Shown here piece after piece: positions 38,823-49,689 of a stretch of 64,000 nt of DNA (position 1 is the stretch's first letter; each line of letters opens with the position of its first letter). A program made the position numbers and the translations under genes. Source of the stretch: Erwinia mallotivora (lineage in GTDB: Bacteria > Pseudomonadota > Gammaproteobacteria > Enterobacterales > Enterobacteriaceae); assembly GCF_000590885.1 (NCBI RefSeq), contig NZ_JFHN01000029.1:51535-115534 (forward strand). Reading direction: 5' to 3'. The notes beneath the pieces were generated by a model. That model had not been told where the DNA came from. It worked only from the letters and a program-made list of their open reading frames with translations, and did not search any database.

Positions 38823-40541
38823 TTAATATTTCCAGTACAGAGAAAAACCTAAATTCAAAGGATCAGTATGGAGCCCCTGAGGTTTATAAAGTGGCGCGCC
38901 GAAAAAAAAGTCATAATGGGTATTCCAGAGCCGACCACGCAACCCCGCGACGCTACCTGTGAGCGTTCTACCAGAATAATATTGCTGGCTGTAATCACCA
39001 ATGACCTGGCCGAAATCGATCCCCAGATAAGGCTGATAGTTTTTCCCTGCGAATACCCAGCTTATGTCATTACTAAAAAACCATCCCTGGTTATCCTGTA
39101 AATTATTTTCGCCATTAAAACCTTTGACTGTCCAGCGGTTACCCAGTGAATAACGATCCAGTGATGATAAAGTATCCGGTGACAATTGCAGGTTAAATCG
39201 CGGAGAGTAATTTAGTCTTTGCCCCAACAGAGAGAAGTTCATTGACCCCTGAAGGTCAAGCGTAATAATCCGTCCTGCACTGTCGATCAGGCCATATTGC
39301 TGTTCCACGGTTTTGCTGCTGGAAAACCAGGGCATTTTCTTTTGGTAGCTGAGGCTGGCAGAAACAGCGGCGTTATCGAAATAATGCTGATGCTGGAGGC
39401 GAACTTTCCATCCGGCATTTCTCTTATGCATACTGGTCAGTTCATAATCATTATAATAGTAATGCGTACCTGCGTTAAAAATCTGCAATTCAACGATAGA
39501 TTTTTGGTGAACGGTATGGGACAGCAGGCGACTGATTTGGGTGCTGAAATAATAGTTTTTGTTATTCAGCATCCAGTCCAGACTGTTTCCTTCGATATGT
39601 TGTTTGTAGCGACTCTGGCTGGCATACAAATCCATCCACCAAAATCCAAAGGGAACCGAGTAGCCAATTGACTGATTGTTATTACCTTCAGGTTTATTAC
39701 GGTGGTTCAGGTCATGACCCGCAGAGATAAACAAGGTGTCACTGAGTGAGGTCACATTATTAAGATACAGTGCCCCGCCGGCCTGATAGCGCCCTGTGGA
39801 TTTATTGCCGGCATCATCCATCCATGCACTGACCTGCCAGTATTTATCCTGATAGCGATTAATCAGAATCTCGCTCTCACCCTTTCTTTCCCCGGGAATG
39901 ACATTGAGCCTGACCTGCGAGCCGGCAACGCGCTGTAAATTAAAACTCCCCTGTTCCAGCTCACTCAGGCTCAGCAGATCACCTTCGCGAAAAGGCAAGG
40001 TTGTTTTCAGGTTGATATAGTTAGAGCCTCCTTCTTTCAGGCGGATTTTGCTGATCTTGCCGGCATTAATATCAAAGTACAGCTCTCTTTTATTCAGATC
40101 CTGTTCGGGAAGATTTATTCGCGTAGTGATGTAACCCAAACGGATGATTTCATCTTGCAGCACTTTTGTTAATAGTCTGATGCCTTTAATACCCAGGCAT
40201 TTCCCCTGAGCCTGATGGGTAAAGTAATCCAGTGTTCTTAAATTCAAATTTGCGTTATCTTTTTTCCAGCTGACCTTATCAATTACGTAACAAGTCTTCT
40301 CATCTGGGAAGTGGATTATTTCTTTGTTGGTTTCTTGTTTTGTTGAGCGTTCGCCTCTTTCGGTCTTCAGTAATTTTTCTTTGCGATTTTTATCCTGTTC
40401 AATCTGATTAATGGACTGATCGTGAAGTGATTTTATGGCATTTTCTGTTGGAGCTTCTGCTGCTTGTGTTTCTGTATTCAGGGAAACAAGAATAATAATG
40501 AAAACAGGCATCATCGTCCGGATGCTTAAAAAACTATCCAT
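38823..40541 (-). CDS. TpsB outer-membrane transporter (ShlB/FhaC family)
   Basis: Outer-membrane pore that exports the neighbouring TpsA protein. The 572 residues comprise a signal peptide (MPVFIIILVSLNTETQAAEA) and a Lys/Glu-rich linker at about 35-75. Two POTRA domains follow at about 80-230, with Cys84 and Cys115 in the first, then a 16-stranded barrel ending in aromatic LGFSLYWKY. The loop-6 signature normally reads VRGF/VRGY; here it is TVKGF (471-475), so Lys473 replaces the usual Arg. The ATG is at 40541. It is followed 95 bp later by the TpsA gene on the same strand, the usual B-A operon. Both are AT-richer than the neighbouring metJ and rpmE genes. Confidence 0.93.
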   Translation of the reverse strand: MDSFLSIRTMMPVFIIILVSLNTETQAAEAPTENAIKSLHDQSINQIEQDKNRKEKLLKTERGERSTKQETNKEIIHFPDEKTCYVIDKVSWKKDNANLNLRTLDYFTHQAQGKCLGIKGIRLLTKVLQDEIIRLGYITTRINLPEQDLNKRELYFDINAGKISKIRLKEGGSNYINLKTTLPFREGDLLSLSELEQGSFNLQRVAGSQVRLNVIPGERKGESEILINRYQDKYWQVSAWMDDAGNKSTGRYQAGGALYLNNVTSLSDTLFISAGHDLNHRNKPEGNNNQSIGYSVPFGFWWMDLYASQSRYKQHIEGNSLDWMLNNKNYYFSTQISRLLSHTVHQKSIVELQIFNAGTHYYYNDYELTSMHKRNAGWKVRLQHQHYFDNAAVSASLSYQKKMPWFSSSKTVEQQYGLIDSAGRIITLDLQGSMNFSLLGQRLNYSPRFNLQLSPDTLSSLDRYSLGNRWTVKGFNGENNLQDNQGWFFSNDISWVFAGKNYQPYLGIDFGQVIGDYSQQYYSGRTLTGSVAGLRGRLWNTHYDFFFGAPLYKPQGLHTDPLNLGFSLYWKY

Positions 40542-40791
40542 GTGGAATTCCGTTTTTTTTTAAATTTTATTTAAGTCGGCAGTATACTTTATTATTAATA
40601 AGACGGGCAATATAGCGGTGATGCATTTTACTGGTTTTTTATCTGGCAATTAATAGCGGGTTTTTTTACAGGTTTTCCGGTAATTTCTGAATCATCAATT
40701 GATTCTAATCTCACCAGAATATAAAGGAGAGCAACTGGCAGCAATTATTGAGATACGCTTTTGCTGCCAGAGTTGAACAACGCCTGATGCG

Positions 40792-41109
40792 TCAGTATTC
40801 CCAGGTATCGGGATCGACACCCATCTCCCGCATGATGGCTTTTGCATCCTCGGGGATCTCATCGCCGCGTTCCTTCCGCAGATCGACGTCATCCGGCAGC
40901 GGTTGACCGGTGAAAGCATGTAAAAAAGCTTCACACAGCAGCTCACTGTTGGTGGCATGGCGGAGGTTGTTAACCTGACGGCGAGTACGCTCGTCGGTCA
41001 GGATTTTCAGTACTTTTAACGGAATGGATACCGTAATCTTTTTAACCTGTTCGCTCTTTTTACCGTGCTCAGCGTAAGGGCTGATATATTCGCCGTTCCA
41101 TTCAGCCAT
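40792..41109 (-). CDS. metJ: Methionine repressor MetJ
   Basis: Ribbon-helix-helix repressor that binds tandem met boxes with S-adenosylmethionine as corepressor. It has 105 residues, as in E. coli. The beta-strand [52 protein letters not shown] region is typical and the C-terminus [13 protein letters not shown] is conserved. It is divergent from metB; four tandem met boxes lie in the 244-bp spacer, so it controls itself and metBL. Confidence 0.97.
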   Translation of the reverse strand: MAEWNGEYISPYAEHGKKSEQVKKITVSIPLKVLKILTDERTRRQVNNLRHATNSELLCEAFLHAFTGQPLPDDVDLRKERGDEIPEDAKAIMREMGVDPDTWEY

Positions 41110-41262
41110 GGGTTACCTTAGTTATCATTAAAATTGAAAATGCCAAAATTCTGCTAATTATGCCTGAAGTTTGTGCTTGTCACACTGCACTGGCGTTACT
41201 TCCTGTTGGCCTGAACGGCATAATATTAACGGTTATTGGCGGTTTGCTCAATCTGTACGCAA

Positions 41263-41294
41263 AGACATTTAGATGTCCAGATGTTTTGACGTCT
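41263..41294. promoter_or_regulatory. Four tandem met boxes between metJ and metB
   Basis: Four contiguous 8-mers, AGACATTT, AGATGTCC, AGATGTTT and TGACGTCT, matching the MetJ consensus AGACGTCT at five to seven positions each. They lie 60-91 bp before metB. Confidence 0.9.
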
Positions 41295-41353
41295 ATTTTT
41301 GCACTGATATGCTTAAGCTCACTCTTCGTTCTGCTTCAGGAATTTAAAACACC

Positions 41354-42514
41354 ATGACTCGTAAACAGGCAACAATCGCCGTTCGCAGCGGTTTGAATGA
41401 TGACGAACAGTATGGCTGCGTTGTTCCACCTATTCATCTTTCCAGTACTTATAACTTCACTGATTTCAATCAGCCACGCGCACATGACTATTCCCGGCGC
41501 GGCAATCCCACACGGGATGTCGTTCAGCGTGCGCTGGCTGAACTGGAAGGTGGGGCTGGTGCGGTGATGACCAACACCGGCATGTCAGCGATTCATCTGG
41601 TCTGTACCGTATTCCTGAAGCCCGGCGATCTGCTGGTGGCACCGCACGATTGCTATGGTGGCAGTTATCGTTTATTTGACAGCCTGAGTAAACGCGGGGC
41701 TTACCGTGTCAGGTTTGTTGATCAGGGTGATGATGCGGCTCTGAAAGCGGCGCTGGCTGAAAAACCCAGCCTGATACTGATCGAAAGCCCCAGCAACCCA
41801 TTGCTGCGCGTCGTGGATATTGCGGCTATCTGTAAAGCGGCCAGCGAAGCTGGAGCAATAAGCGTGGTAGACAATACCTTCCTTAGTCCGGCGCTGCAAA
41901 ACCCTCTGGCGTTGGGCGCGGACCTGGTCCTGCACTCCTGCACCAAATACCTGAATGGCCATTCTGATGTGGTGGCAGGTGCGGTAATAGCGAAAGATCC
42001 GGCTCATGTTACTGAACTGGCGTGGTGGGCGAATAATATTGGCGTGACGGGTGCCGCTTTTGACAGCTACCTGCTGCTGCGTGGTTTACGAACGTTGGCA
42101 CCGCGTATGGCTGCTGCGCAACGTAATGCGCTGGCCATTGTTGATTACCTTAAGCAGCAACCATTGGTGAAAAAGTTGTATCATCCTTCCCTGGCGGAAA
42201 ATGCAGGTCATCAGTTTGCGGTACGCCAGCAAAAGGGCTTTGGTGCGATGCTGAGTTTTGAGCTGGACTGTGATGAGCAAACCTTGCGTCGTTTCCTGAA
42301 AGCGTTGCAACTTTTCACTCTGGCAGAATCTTTAGGTGGGGTGGAAAGTCTGATTTCTCACACCGCGACCATGACGCATGCCGGTATGTCAGCTGAAGCC
42401 CGCGCTGCGGCAGGAATTTCAGAAACGCTGCTGCGTATTTCTGTGGGTATTGAAGATCACGAAGATTTAATCGCCGATTTGGATAATGCATTCCGGATCG
42501 CGGCGGAGAGGTAA
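41354..42514 (+). CDS. metB: Cystathionine gamma-synthase
   Basis: PLP enzyme condensing O-succinylhomoserine with cysteine to cystathionine, the first transsulfuration step to methionine. It has 386 residues, as in E. coli. The PLP lysine is Lys198 (LHSCTKYLNGHSD), the phosphate-binding region YSRRGNPTRD and NTGMSAI are conserved, and VVDNTFLSP carries the Asp that contacts the pyridine nitrogen. The ATG at 41354 follows AGGAAT. It forms an operon with metL two bases downstream and is under MetJ control. Confidence 0.97.
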   Translation: MTRKQATIAVRSGLNDDEQYGCVVPPIHLSSTYNFTDFNQPRAHDYSRRGNPTRDVVQRALAELEGGAGAVMTNTGMSAIHLVCTVFLKPGDLLVAPHDCYGGSYRLFDSLSKRGAYRVRFVDQGDDAALKAALAEKPSLILIESPSNPLLRVVDIAAICKAASEAGAISVVDNTFLSPALQNPLALGADLVLHSCTKYLNGHSDVVAGAVIAKDPAHVTELAWWANNIGVTGAAFDSYLLLRGLRTLAPRMAAAQRNALAIVDYLKQQPLVKKLYHPSLAENAGHQFAVRQQKGFGAMLSFELDCDEQTLRRFLKALQLFTLAESLGGVESLISHTATMTHAGMSAEARAAAGISETLLRISVGIEDHEDLIADLDNAFRIAAER

Positions 42515-42516
42515 GC

Positions 42517-44946
42517 ATGAGTCAGTCAGCAGTGGCAGCAGGAACGCGTCAGTTGCATAAATTTGGTGGTAGCAGTCTTGCTGATGCCAAATGTTATTTG
42601 CGGGTTGCCGGGATTATGGCGGAATACAGCCAGCCCGGCGATATGATGGTTGTTTCAGCTGCGGGAAGCACCACCAATCAGTTAATCAACTGGCTGAAAC
42701 TGAGCCAGAGCGATCGGTTATCCGCCCATCAGGTCCAGCAGGCGCTGCGGCGCTATCAAAGTGAGCTGATTAACAGCCTGCTGCCCGGTGACGCGGCGGA
42801 GGTGTTGATTGCCACCTTTATTCAGGATCTGGAAAAGCTGGCCGCGCTGCTGGATGGCAAAATAACCGAAGCGGTATATGCCGAAGTGGTAGGGCATGGT
42901 GAAATCTGGTCTGCTCGTCTGATGTCAGCGGTATTAAATATGCGTGATATCGCGGCAACCTGGTTGGATGCCCGTGATTTTCTGCGCGCAGAGCGGGCTG
43001 CTCAGCCGCAGGTGGACGAAGCAAAGTCCAGGCCGTTATTACACCAACTGATTGCCCGGCATCCGGACCAGCGTCTGGTGGTCACCGGCTTTATCAGTGG
43101 GAGTGATGCTGGTGAAACGGTGCTGCTGGGGCGCAATGGTAGTGACTACTCAGCCACGCAGATTGGCGCGCTGGCGGGTGTGTCACGTGTGACCATCTGG
43201 AGCGACGTGGCCGGGGTATACAGTGCTGATCCACGCAAGGTTAAAGATGCCTGTCTGCTGCCTTTATTGCGTCTGGATGAGGCCAGCGAACTGGCTCGCC
43301 TGGCGGCTCCGGTATTGCACACCCGCACTTTGCAACCCGTTTCCGGCAGCGATATCGATTTGCAACTGCGTTGCAGCTATCAGCCGGAGCATGGCTCCAC
43401 CCGCATTGAACGTGTGCTGGCTTCCGGAACCGGAGCCAGAATTGTCACCAGCCACGATGATGTCTGCCTGATTGAGTTCCAGCTTTCGCCGCAGCATGAT
43501 TTTGCTGCCCTGCAAAAAGAGGTTGATCACCTACTGAAACGGGCACAGCTTCGTCCTCTGGCAACCGGTGTGCATCCTGACCGCAATCTTTTACAGCTGT
43601 GTTATACCTCCGAAGTGGTGAGCAGTGCGCTGGCACTGTTGCAGGACGCGGCAATGCCGGGCCGTCTCCAGCTGCGTGAGGGGATGGCGCTGGTCGCCCT
43701 GGTGGGCGCCGGAGTTTGTCGTAATCCGCTGCACAGCCACCGTTTCTGGCAACAGTTGCAGGATCAGCCCGTAGAATTTATCTGCCAGTCGGAAGAGGGT
43801 ATCAGCCTGGTGGCGGTACTGCGCGTTGGTCCCACAGAGCATCTGGTGCGTGGTCTGCATCAGTCCTTGTTCCGCGCAGAAAAGCAGGTTGGCCTTGTGC
43901 TGTTTGGTAAAGGCAATATTAGTTCACGCTGGCTGGAGCTGTTTGCGCGTGAGCAGGGTTCGCTTTCGGCCCGTACCGGTTTTGAATTTATTCTGGCAGG
44001 GGTGGTGGACAGCCGCCGCAGCCTTCTCAGCTATGAAGGACTGGATGCCAGCCGTGCGCTGGCTTTTTTTGCAGATGAAGCGCTTGAACGGGATGAAGAA
44101 AGCCTGTTTTTATGGATGCGCGCGCATCCGTTCGACGATCTGGTGGTGCTGGATGTCACCGCCAGCGAGCGTCTGGCGGCACAGTATCTGGATTTTGCCA
44201 GCCACGGATTCCATGTGATTGGTGCTAATAAACTGGCCGGAGCCGCCAGCGGCGATAGCTATCGGCAAATCCGGGATGCCTTCGCCAAAACGGGACGTCA
44301 GTGGTTGTATAACGCCACCGTCGGAGCCGGGTTGCCGGTGAATCACGCCGTGCGCGACCTGCGGGAAAGTGGCGACACCATTCTGGCGATCAGCGGGGTG
44401 TTTTCCGGAACGCTCTCCTGGCTGTTTTTACAATATGACGGTACGGTGCCTTTCACCGAGCTGGTCGATCAGGCCTGGCAGCAGGGATTGACCGAGCCTG
44501 ACCCACGGGTCGATCTGTTGGGCCAGGATGTGATGCGCAAGCTGGTGATCCTTGCACGTGAAGCGGGTTACGACATTGAGCCAGACCAGGTGCGGGTTGA
44601 GTCACTGGTGCCAAAAAGTTGCGAGGGTGAATCAATCGATCACTTCTTCGAAAACAGCGAAGTGCTTAACGAGCAGATGAAGCAGCGGTTTGAAGCGGCA
44701 CAGGAGATGGGATTGTTACTGCGTTATGTGGCGCGTTTCGATGCCAACGGCAAAGCGCGTGTTGGCGTGGAAGCCGTAAGGGATGACCATCCACTGGCCT
44801 CTCTGTTGCCGTGCGACAATGTTTTTGCCATTGAAAGCCGCTGGTATCGGGACAATCCCCTGGTCATCAGAGGACCAGGCGCAGGGCGGGACGTCACGGC
44901 TGGTGCAATCCAGTCCGATATTAACCGTCTGGCGCATCTGCTTTAA
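42517..44946 (+). CDS. metL: Bifunctional aspartokinase II / homoserine dehydrogenase II
   Basis: Catalyses the first and third steps from aspartate toward methionine and threonine. It has 809 residues (E. coli 810). The N-terminal kinase starts LHKFGGSSLADAKCY and continues VLLGRNGSDYSATQIGAL. A central ACT-like linker is at about 300-455. The C-terminal dehydrogenase begins VGLVLFGKGNISSRWLELF and has GANKLAGA and NATVGAGLPV. In GKGNI the usual dinucleotide-binding glycine pattern is slightly altered, as in E. coli MetL. Start ATG two bases after metB, so coupled translation. MetJ represses it and, as known for E. coli, it is not feedback-inhibited. Confidence 0.97.
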   Translation: MSQSAVAAGTRQLHKFGGSSLADAKCYLRVAGIMAEYSQPGDMMVVSAAGSTTNQLINWLKLSQSDRLSAHQVQQALRRYQSELINSLLPGDAAEVLIATFIQDLEKLAALLDGKITEAVYAEVVGHGEIWSARLMSAVLNMRDIAATWLDARDFLRAERAAQPQVDEAKSRPLLHQLIARHPDQRLVVTGFISGSDAGETVLLGRNGSDYSATQIGALAGVSRVTIWSDVAGVYSADPRKVKDACLLPLLRLDEASELARLAAPVLHTRTLQPVSGSDIDLQLRCSYQPEHGSTRIERVLASGTGARIVTSHDDVCLIEFQLSPQHDFAALQKEVDHLLKRAQLRPLATGVHPDRNLLQLCYTSEVVSSALALLQDAAMPGRLQLREGMALVALVGAGVCRNPLHSHRFWQQLQDQPVEFICQSEEGISLVAVLRVGPTEHLVRGLHQSLFRAEKQVGLVLFGKGNISSRWLELFAREQGSLSARTGFEFILAGVVDSRRSLLSYEGLDASRALAFFADEALERDEESLFLWMRAHPFDDLVVLDVTASERLAAQYLDFASHGFHVIGANKLAGAASGDSYRQIRDAFAKTGRQWLYNATVGAGLPVNHAVRDLRESGDTILAISGVFSGTLSWLFLQYDGTVPFTELVDQAWQQGLTEPDPRVDLLGQDVMRKLVILAREAGYDIEPDQVRVESLVPKSCEGESIDHFFENSEVLNEQMKQRFEAAQEMGLLLRYVARFDANGKARVGVEAVRDDHPLASLLPCDNVFAIESRWYRDNPLVIRGPGAGRDVTAGAIQSDINRLAHLL

Positions 44947-44954
44947 CCTGACCC

Positions 44955-44977
44955 GGGCCGGAATTCTCCGGCCCTTT
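44955..44977 (+). terminator. Terminator of metBL
   Basis: Perfect 8-bp stem GGGCCGGA / TCCGGCCC with ATTC loop, then TTT. Begins 9 bases after the metL stop. The U-tract is short. Confidence 0.75.
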
Positions 44978-45075
44978 GAATTTCAACGCCTTCCTTCCTC
45001 AGATGAAATTCCCTCAACTTTGCTGAGAATTTGTCACGAAAGTTCCGCATTTATTCGTTGACTGAAAAGGCTTAA

Positions 45076-46082
<1,007 letters not shown>

Positions 46083-46083
<1 letters not shown>

Positions 46084-46221
46084 GAGCCTGGTCCCTCAGG
46101 GCCGTTACTTGCCATTTTGCACCTGGGCACTGCCCGAAATTCTCACGTACTGCGTGTACGCTCCGGTTTCTGCGCGCTGTCCGGACCGGCTGCGACAATA
46201 ACGTCTGGTGGGACAGGCTCT
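46083..46221. repeat. ~139-bp dispersed repeat, copy B
   Basis: Same element as 19677-19823. Ends: AGAGCCTGGTCCC on the left; the right end is AGAGCCTGTCCC when reverse-complemented, so the termini are inverted repeats with one base inserted. The inner CGTAC / GTACG arms (46146-46150, 46156-46160) form a second hairpin, followed by the shared core CTCCGGTTTCTGCGCG. It begins at the last base of the metF stop codon. Confidence 0.85.
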
Positions 46222-46628
46222 GACGGAAGTTTATTATCAGCCAGCTGTGAAAAGGAATTTTATAATATTTACAGAGCTCTGTTGATTAATTGAGTAGCTG
46301 CTTTATGGTGCGAAAAAGATTATTCATTCGGTCTTCTGTTAACAGATGATATTTTTCTGATAATTAATTAAATTTCCCGTATTGAAAATTATAACTATCA
46401 GTTTTTAATCAGTATTTCACAAGGCGTTGGGCTTTTTAAGCAGCCGCTTCAGTAATAAGTAAAAATCAGCCAGACAAATTCTTTTTCCTGAAAAAGAAAT
46501 AATGGCGCAGGGAAATGATATTAATGTTTATTGGCTGATGTCATGAAACGAGATGCTGATAACACGCTGGTGATTGCGTAATAGAAATTTTTTCAGAACA
46601 TGCAGTCACATCTGGCAAAGTGACATTA
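46222..46628. other. AT-rich gap between metF and ppc
   Basis: About 400 AT-rich bases with no supported gene or RNA. In E. coli this interval holds katG and other genes, none of which is present. It runs into the ppc terminator. Confidence 0.6.
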
Positions 46629-46669
46629 TTTTAAAAGCAGCGTTTGTGTCCCTGCCAGGACACAAACGC
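46629..46669 (-). terminator. Terminator of ppc
   Basis: Perfect 12-bp stem GCGTTTGTGTCC / GGACACAAACGC (46640-46651, 46658-46669) with a 6-nt loop. On the minus strand it continues TGCTTTTAAAAT. It begins 11 bases beyond the ppc stop. Confidence 0.9.
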
Positions 46670-46679
46670 ATCATATTAC

Positions 46680-49331
46680 TTAGCCCGTATTACGCATCCC
46701 CGCCGCAACACCGGCAATGGTCACCATCAGCGCCTGCTCAACACGTGCATCTGGCTCACCGCCGCTGGCTTCCTGCTGGCGGGAGCGGTGCAGCAGTTCA
46801 GCCTGGAGCACATTAAGCGGGTCAGTGTAGACATTACGTAAAGCGATGGACTCTGCAATCCACGGTTGATCGGCCATCAGATGGGCATCGTTAGCAATGG
46901 TCAGCACCGCCTTAATATCAGAATCCAGCTGATCGCGCAGCTGTTTACCCAGCGGCCACAACTCTTTATCGACCAGACGTTGATCGTAGTATTCGGCCAG
47001 CCACAGATCGGCTTTCGAGAAGACCATCTCCAGCATCCCCAGCCGGGTAGAGAAGAATGGCCAGTCGCGGCACATCGCTTCCAGCTGGTTCTGATGACCG
47101 GCGGCCATCGCTTTTTGCAGCGCGGCCCCGGCTCCCAACCAGGCCGGGAGCATCAGGCGGTTCTGCGTCCATGCAAAGATCCACGGAATGGCGCGCAGTG
47201 ATTCGACGCCACCGGTCGGACGGCGTTTCGCCGGACGTGAACCCAATGGCAGTTTGCCCAGTTCCTGTTCCGGAGTGGCTGAACGGAAGTAGGGCACAAA
47301 GTCTTTATGCTCGCGCACATAGCCACGGTACATCTCGCAGGAGTCCTTCGACAGCTGGTCCATAATGTCGCGCCACTGTGGTTCCGGCTCTGGCGGAGGC
47401 AGCAGGTTGGCTTCAAGGATAGCGCCGGTATACAGCGACAGACTGCTGATCGTCACCTCTGGCAGACCATATTTAAAGCGGATCATTTCACCCTGCTCGG
47501 TGACGCGCAGGCCACCTTTCAGGCTGCCCGGCGGCTGTGAAAGCAGCGCTGCGTGAGCCGGTGCGCCGCCACGGCCAATCGTGCCGCCGCGCCCGTGAAA
47601 CAGAGTCAGGGCGATACCGGCTTTTTCACAGGTTTTGATCAGGGCATCCTGCGCCTGATATTGCGCCCAACTGGCCGCCATCACCCCGGCATCTTTGGCG
47701 GAGTCAGAATAGCCAATCATTACCATCTGCTTGCCCTGGATAAAACCACGATACCAGTCAATGCTGAGCAGCTGGCTCATGACATCGTTGGCGTTGTTCA
47801 GGTCATCCAGCGTTTCGAACAGGGGAGCAACCGGCATGGCGAAGGGGATGCCAGCTTCTTTCAGCAACAGATGAACGGCGAGAACGTCCGATGGCGTTTT
47901 TGCCATTGAGATGACATAGGCCGCGACCGATCCTTTCGGAGCCTCGGCGGCGACACGGCAGGTATCCAGCACTTCCTGCGTCTCATCGCTGGGTTGCCAG
48001 TTGCGTGGCAGCAACGGACGCTTCGAATTGAGCTCGCTAATCAGGAAAGCCTGTTTATCCGCTTCTGACCAGCTGGCATAGTCGCCCAGCCCCAGATAAC
48101 GGGTGACTTCGGCAATAGCATCGGTATGCCGGGTACTCTCCTGACGAATATCGATGCGCACCAGCGGCACGCCGAAACATTTGACGCGGCGCAGCGTATC
48201 CAGCAACTGTCCGTTGGCAATGATCCCCATCCCACAGGCCTGTAGCGACTGATAGCAGGCATACAGCGGGTCCCACAACTGATCGTTGTTGACCAACAAA
48301 TCGGCAGGGCGAGCCGGACGTTCTCCCTTCAGACGTTGCTCAAGATAAGCCTGCGTGCTCATCAACTGCGTACGCAGCTTTTTCATGATCTCGCGATAGG
48401 GTTCCTGAGCGTCGGGGTTGCCGCACAGCTCCCATACTTCCTGCGTGCATTCCGACATCGACAGTTCGGAGACCAGCACGGCGATATCACGCAGAAAAAG
48501 ATCGGTGGCTTTCCAGCGGCTCAGTTGCAGCACGTGGCGGGTTATTTTTGCTGTGACGTTTGGATTACCATCGCGATCGCCGCCCATCCACGAGGTGAAC
48601 TGCACGGGGACAAAATCCACCGGCAGTTTGACGCCAAAACAGGCTTCGACCTGTTCATTCAGCTCGCGCAGAAAGTTGGGTACGCCTTCCCACAGACTGT
48701 TTTCCACTACCGCAAAGCCCCATTTGGCCTCATCAACCGGAGAGGGACGATATTTACGAATTTCATCGGTATGCCAGGCCTGGGCCACCAACTGACGCAG
48801 ACGGCGCATGATCAGTGAACGATCATAATCAGAGAGATCGTTATGATCGAGTTGCTTTAAGCAACTGTTCACCTCGACCAGCTTGTGAATAAGCGTTCGG
48901 CGGGTGATTTCTGTTGGGTGAGCGGTGAGCACCAGCTCAAGAGAGAGTGACTCAATAGCTTCACGAATTTTCTCTTCGGTCAGGTCGGGATGTTGCTTCA
49001 GCCGCTCAAAAGCGTTGGTCAGCATTTCCGGATGGTTAGCCCTTTCGCCTTTCGGTGAAATCGTATGATACTGCTCTGCGACGTTGGTCAGATTAAGAAA
49101 CTGGCTGAATGCGCGGGCGACGGGTAACAGTTCATCATTGGAGAGATTTTGCAGCGTTGACAGCAATTGCTGCCGGTGAGCGTCATTTCCTGCACGGGAT
49201 GACTTTGAAAGCTTTCGGATGGTTTCCACCCGATCAAGAATGTTTTCACCTAATGCATTCTTGATAGTATCCCCGAGTAGTTTACCGAGCATACTGACAT
49301 TACTTCGCATTGCGGAATATTGTTCGTTCAT
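46680..49331 (-). CDS. ppc: Phosphoenolpyruvate carboxylase
   Basis: Anaplerotic enzyme carboxylating phosphoenolpyruvate to oxaloacetate; activated by acetyl-CoA and fructose 1,6-bisphosphate and inhibited by aspartate in enteric bacteria. It has 883 residues, identical in length to E. coli Ppc. The catalytic His lies in [15 protein letters not shown] (near 138). The second active-site block is [16 protein letters not shown], with the glycine-rich [12 protein letters not shown] after it. The C-terminal MRNTG tail is intact. The ATG at 49331 gives [12 protein letters not shown]. It is followed by a strong terminator and neighbours argE as in E. coli. Confidence 0.98.
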   Translation of the reverse strand: MNEQYSAMRSNVSMLGKLLGDTIKNALGENILDRVETIRKLSKSSRAGNDAHRQQLLSTLQNLSNDELLPVARAFSQFLNLTNVAEQYHTISPKGERANHPEMLTNAFERLKQHPDLTEEKIREAIESLSLELVLTAHPTEITRRTLIHKLVEVNSCLKQLDHNDLSDYDRSLIMRRLRQLVAQAWHTDEIRKYRPSPVDEAKWGFAVVENSLWEGVPNFLRELNEQVEACFGVKLPVDFVPVQFTSWMGGDRDGNPNVTAKITRHVLQLSRWKATDLFLRDIAVLVSELSMSECTQEVWELCGNPDAQEPYREIMKKLRTQLMSTQAYLEQRLKGERPARPADLLVNNDQLWDPLYACYQSLQACGMGIIANGQLLDTLRRVKCFGVPLVRIDIRQESTRHTDAIAEVTRYLGLGDYASWSEADKQAFLISELNSKRPLLPRNWQPSDETQEVLDTCRVAAEAPKGSVAAYVISMAKTPSDVLAVHLLLKEAGIPFAMPVAPLFETLDDLNNANDVMSQLLSIDWYRGFIQGKQMVMIGYSDSAKDAGVMAASWAQYQAQDALIKTCEKAGIALTLFHGRGGTIGRGGAPAHAALLSQPPGSLKGGLRVTEQGEMIRFKYGLPEVTISSLSLYTGAILEANLLPPPEPEPQWRDIMDQLSKDSCEMYRGYVREHKDFVPYFRSATPEQELGKLPLGSRPAKRRPTGGVESLRAIPWIFAWTQNRLMLPAWLGAGAALQKAMAAGHQNQLEAMCRDWPFFSTRLGMLEMVFSKADLWLAEYYDQRLVDKELWPLGKQLRDQLDSDIKAVLTIANDAHLMADQPWIAESIALRNVYTDPLNVLQAELLHRSRQQEASGGEPDARVEQALMVTIAGVAAGMRNTG

Positions 49332-49689
49332 ATGGCCCCTGATACCCTTCTTGTTTAATGCTCTTCACTTTTCAGGCCGCAGTAAGGCAGGCTGGATGCT
49401 TATCCCTCTCGCTTTGCTGTGAAAAGCGTCCTGGAATCCGCGTGGTTATCCTGTTCCTGCTTTCTGAAATCTTATGAGCGCGTCGCTGTTGATGGCATAA
49501 CTTTGCCTTTTATCTAGCCACGTTCATTTCCATTCGTCAATTGAGTTAAATTTGCATTATCCTGCGGCTAAATGACGGGAATTTATGAAATTTAACTAAC
49601 ATGAAGTGAGATAAGTTATTCTTATTCAAAAGAGCGGCAAAAAGTCGGGATAAGCTGCTGTTTTCACAGTTGAATACCCCGAATGTCAT
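49332..49689. other. ppc promoter region and argE 3' flank
   Basis: About 358 bases between ppc and the argE stop, both on the minus strand. It must hold the ppc promoter; no strong -35/-10 pair or hairpin terminator for argE was convincing. No ORF is supported. Confidence 0.4.

Noticed and set aside
41160..41357. A 65-codon hydrophobic frame upstream of metB
   Set aside because: It spans the four met boxes and promoter, lacks a ribosome site, and overlaps the metB start.
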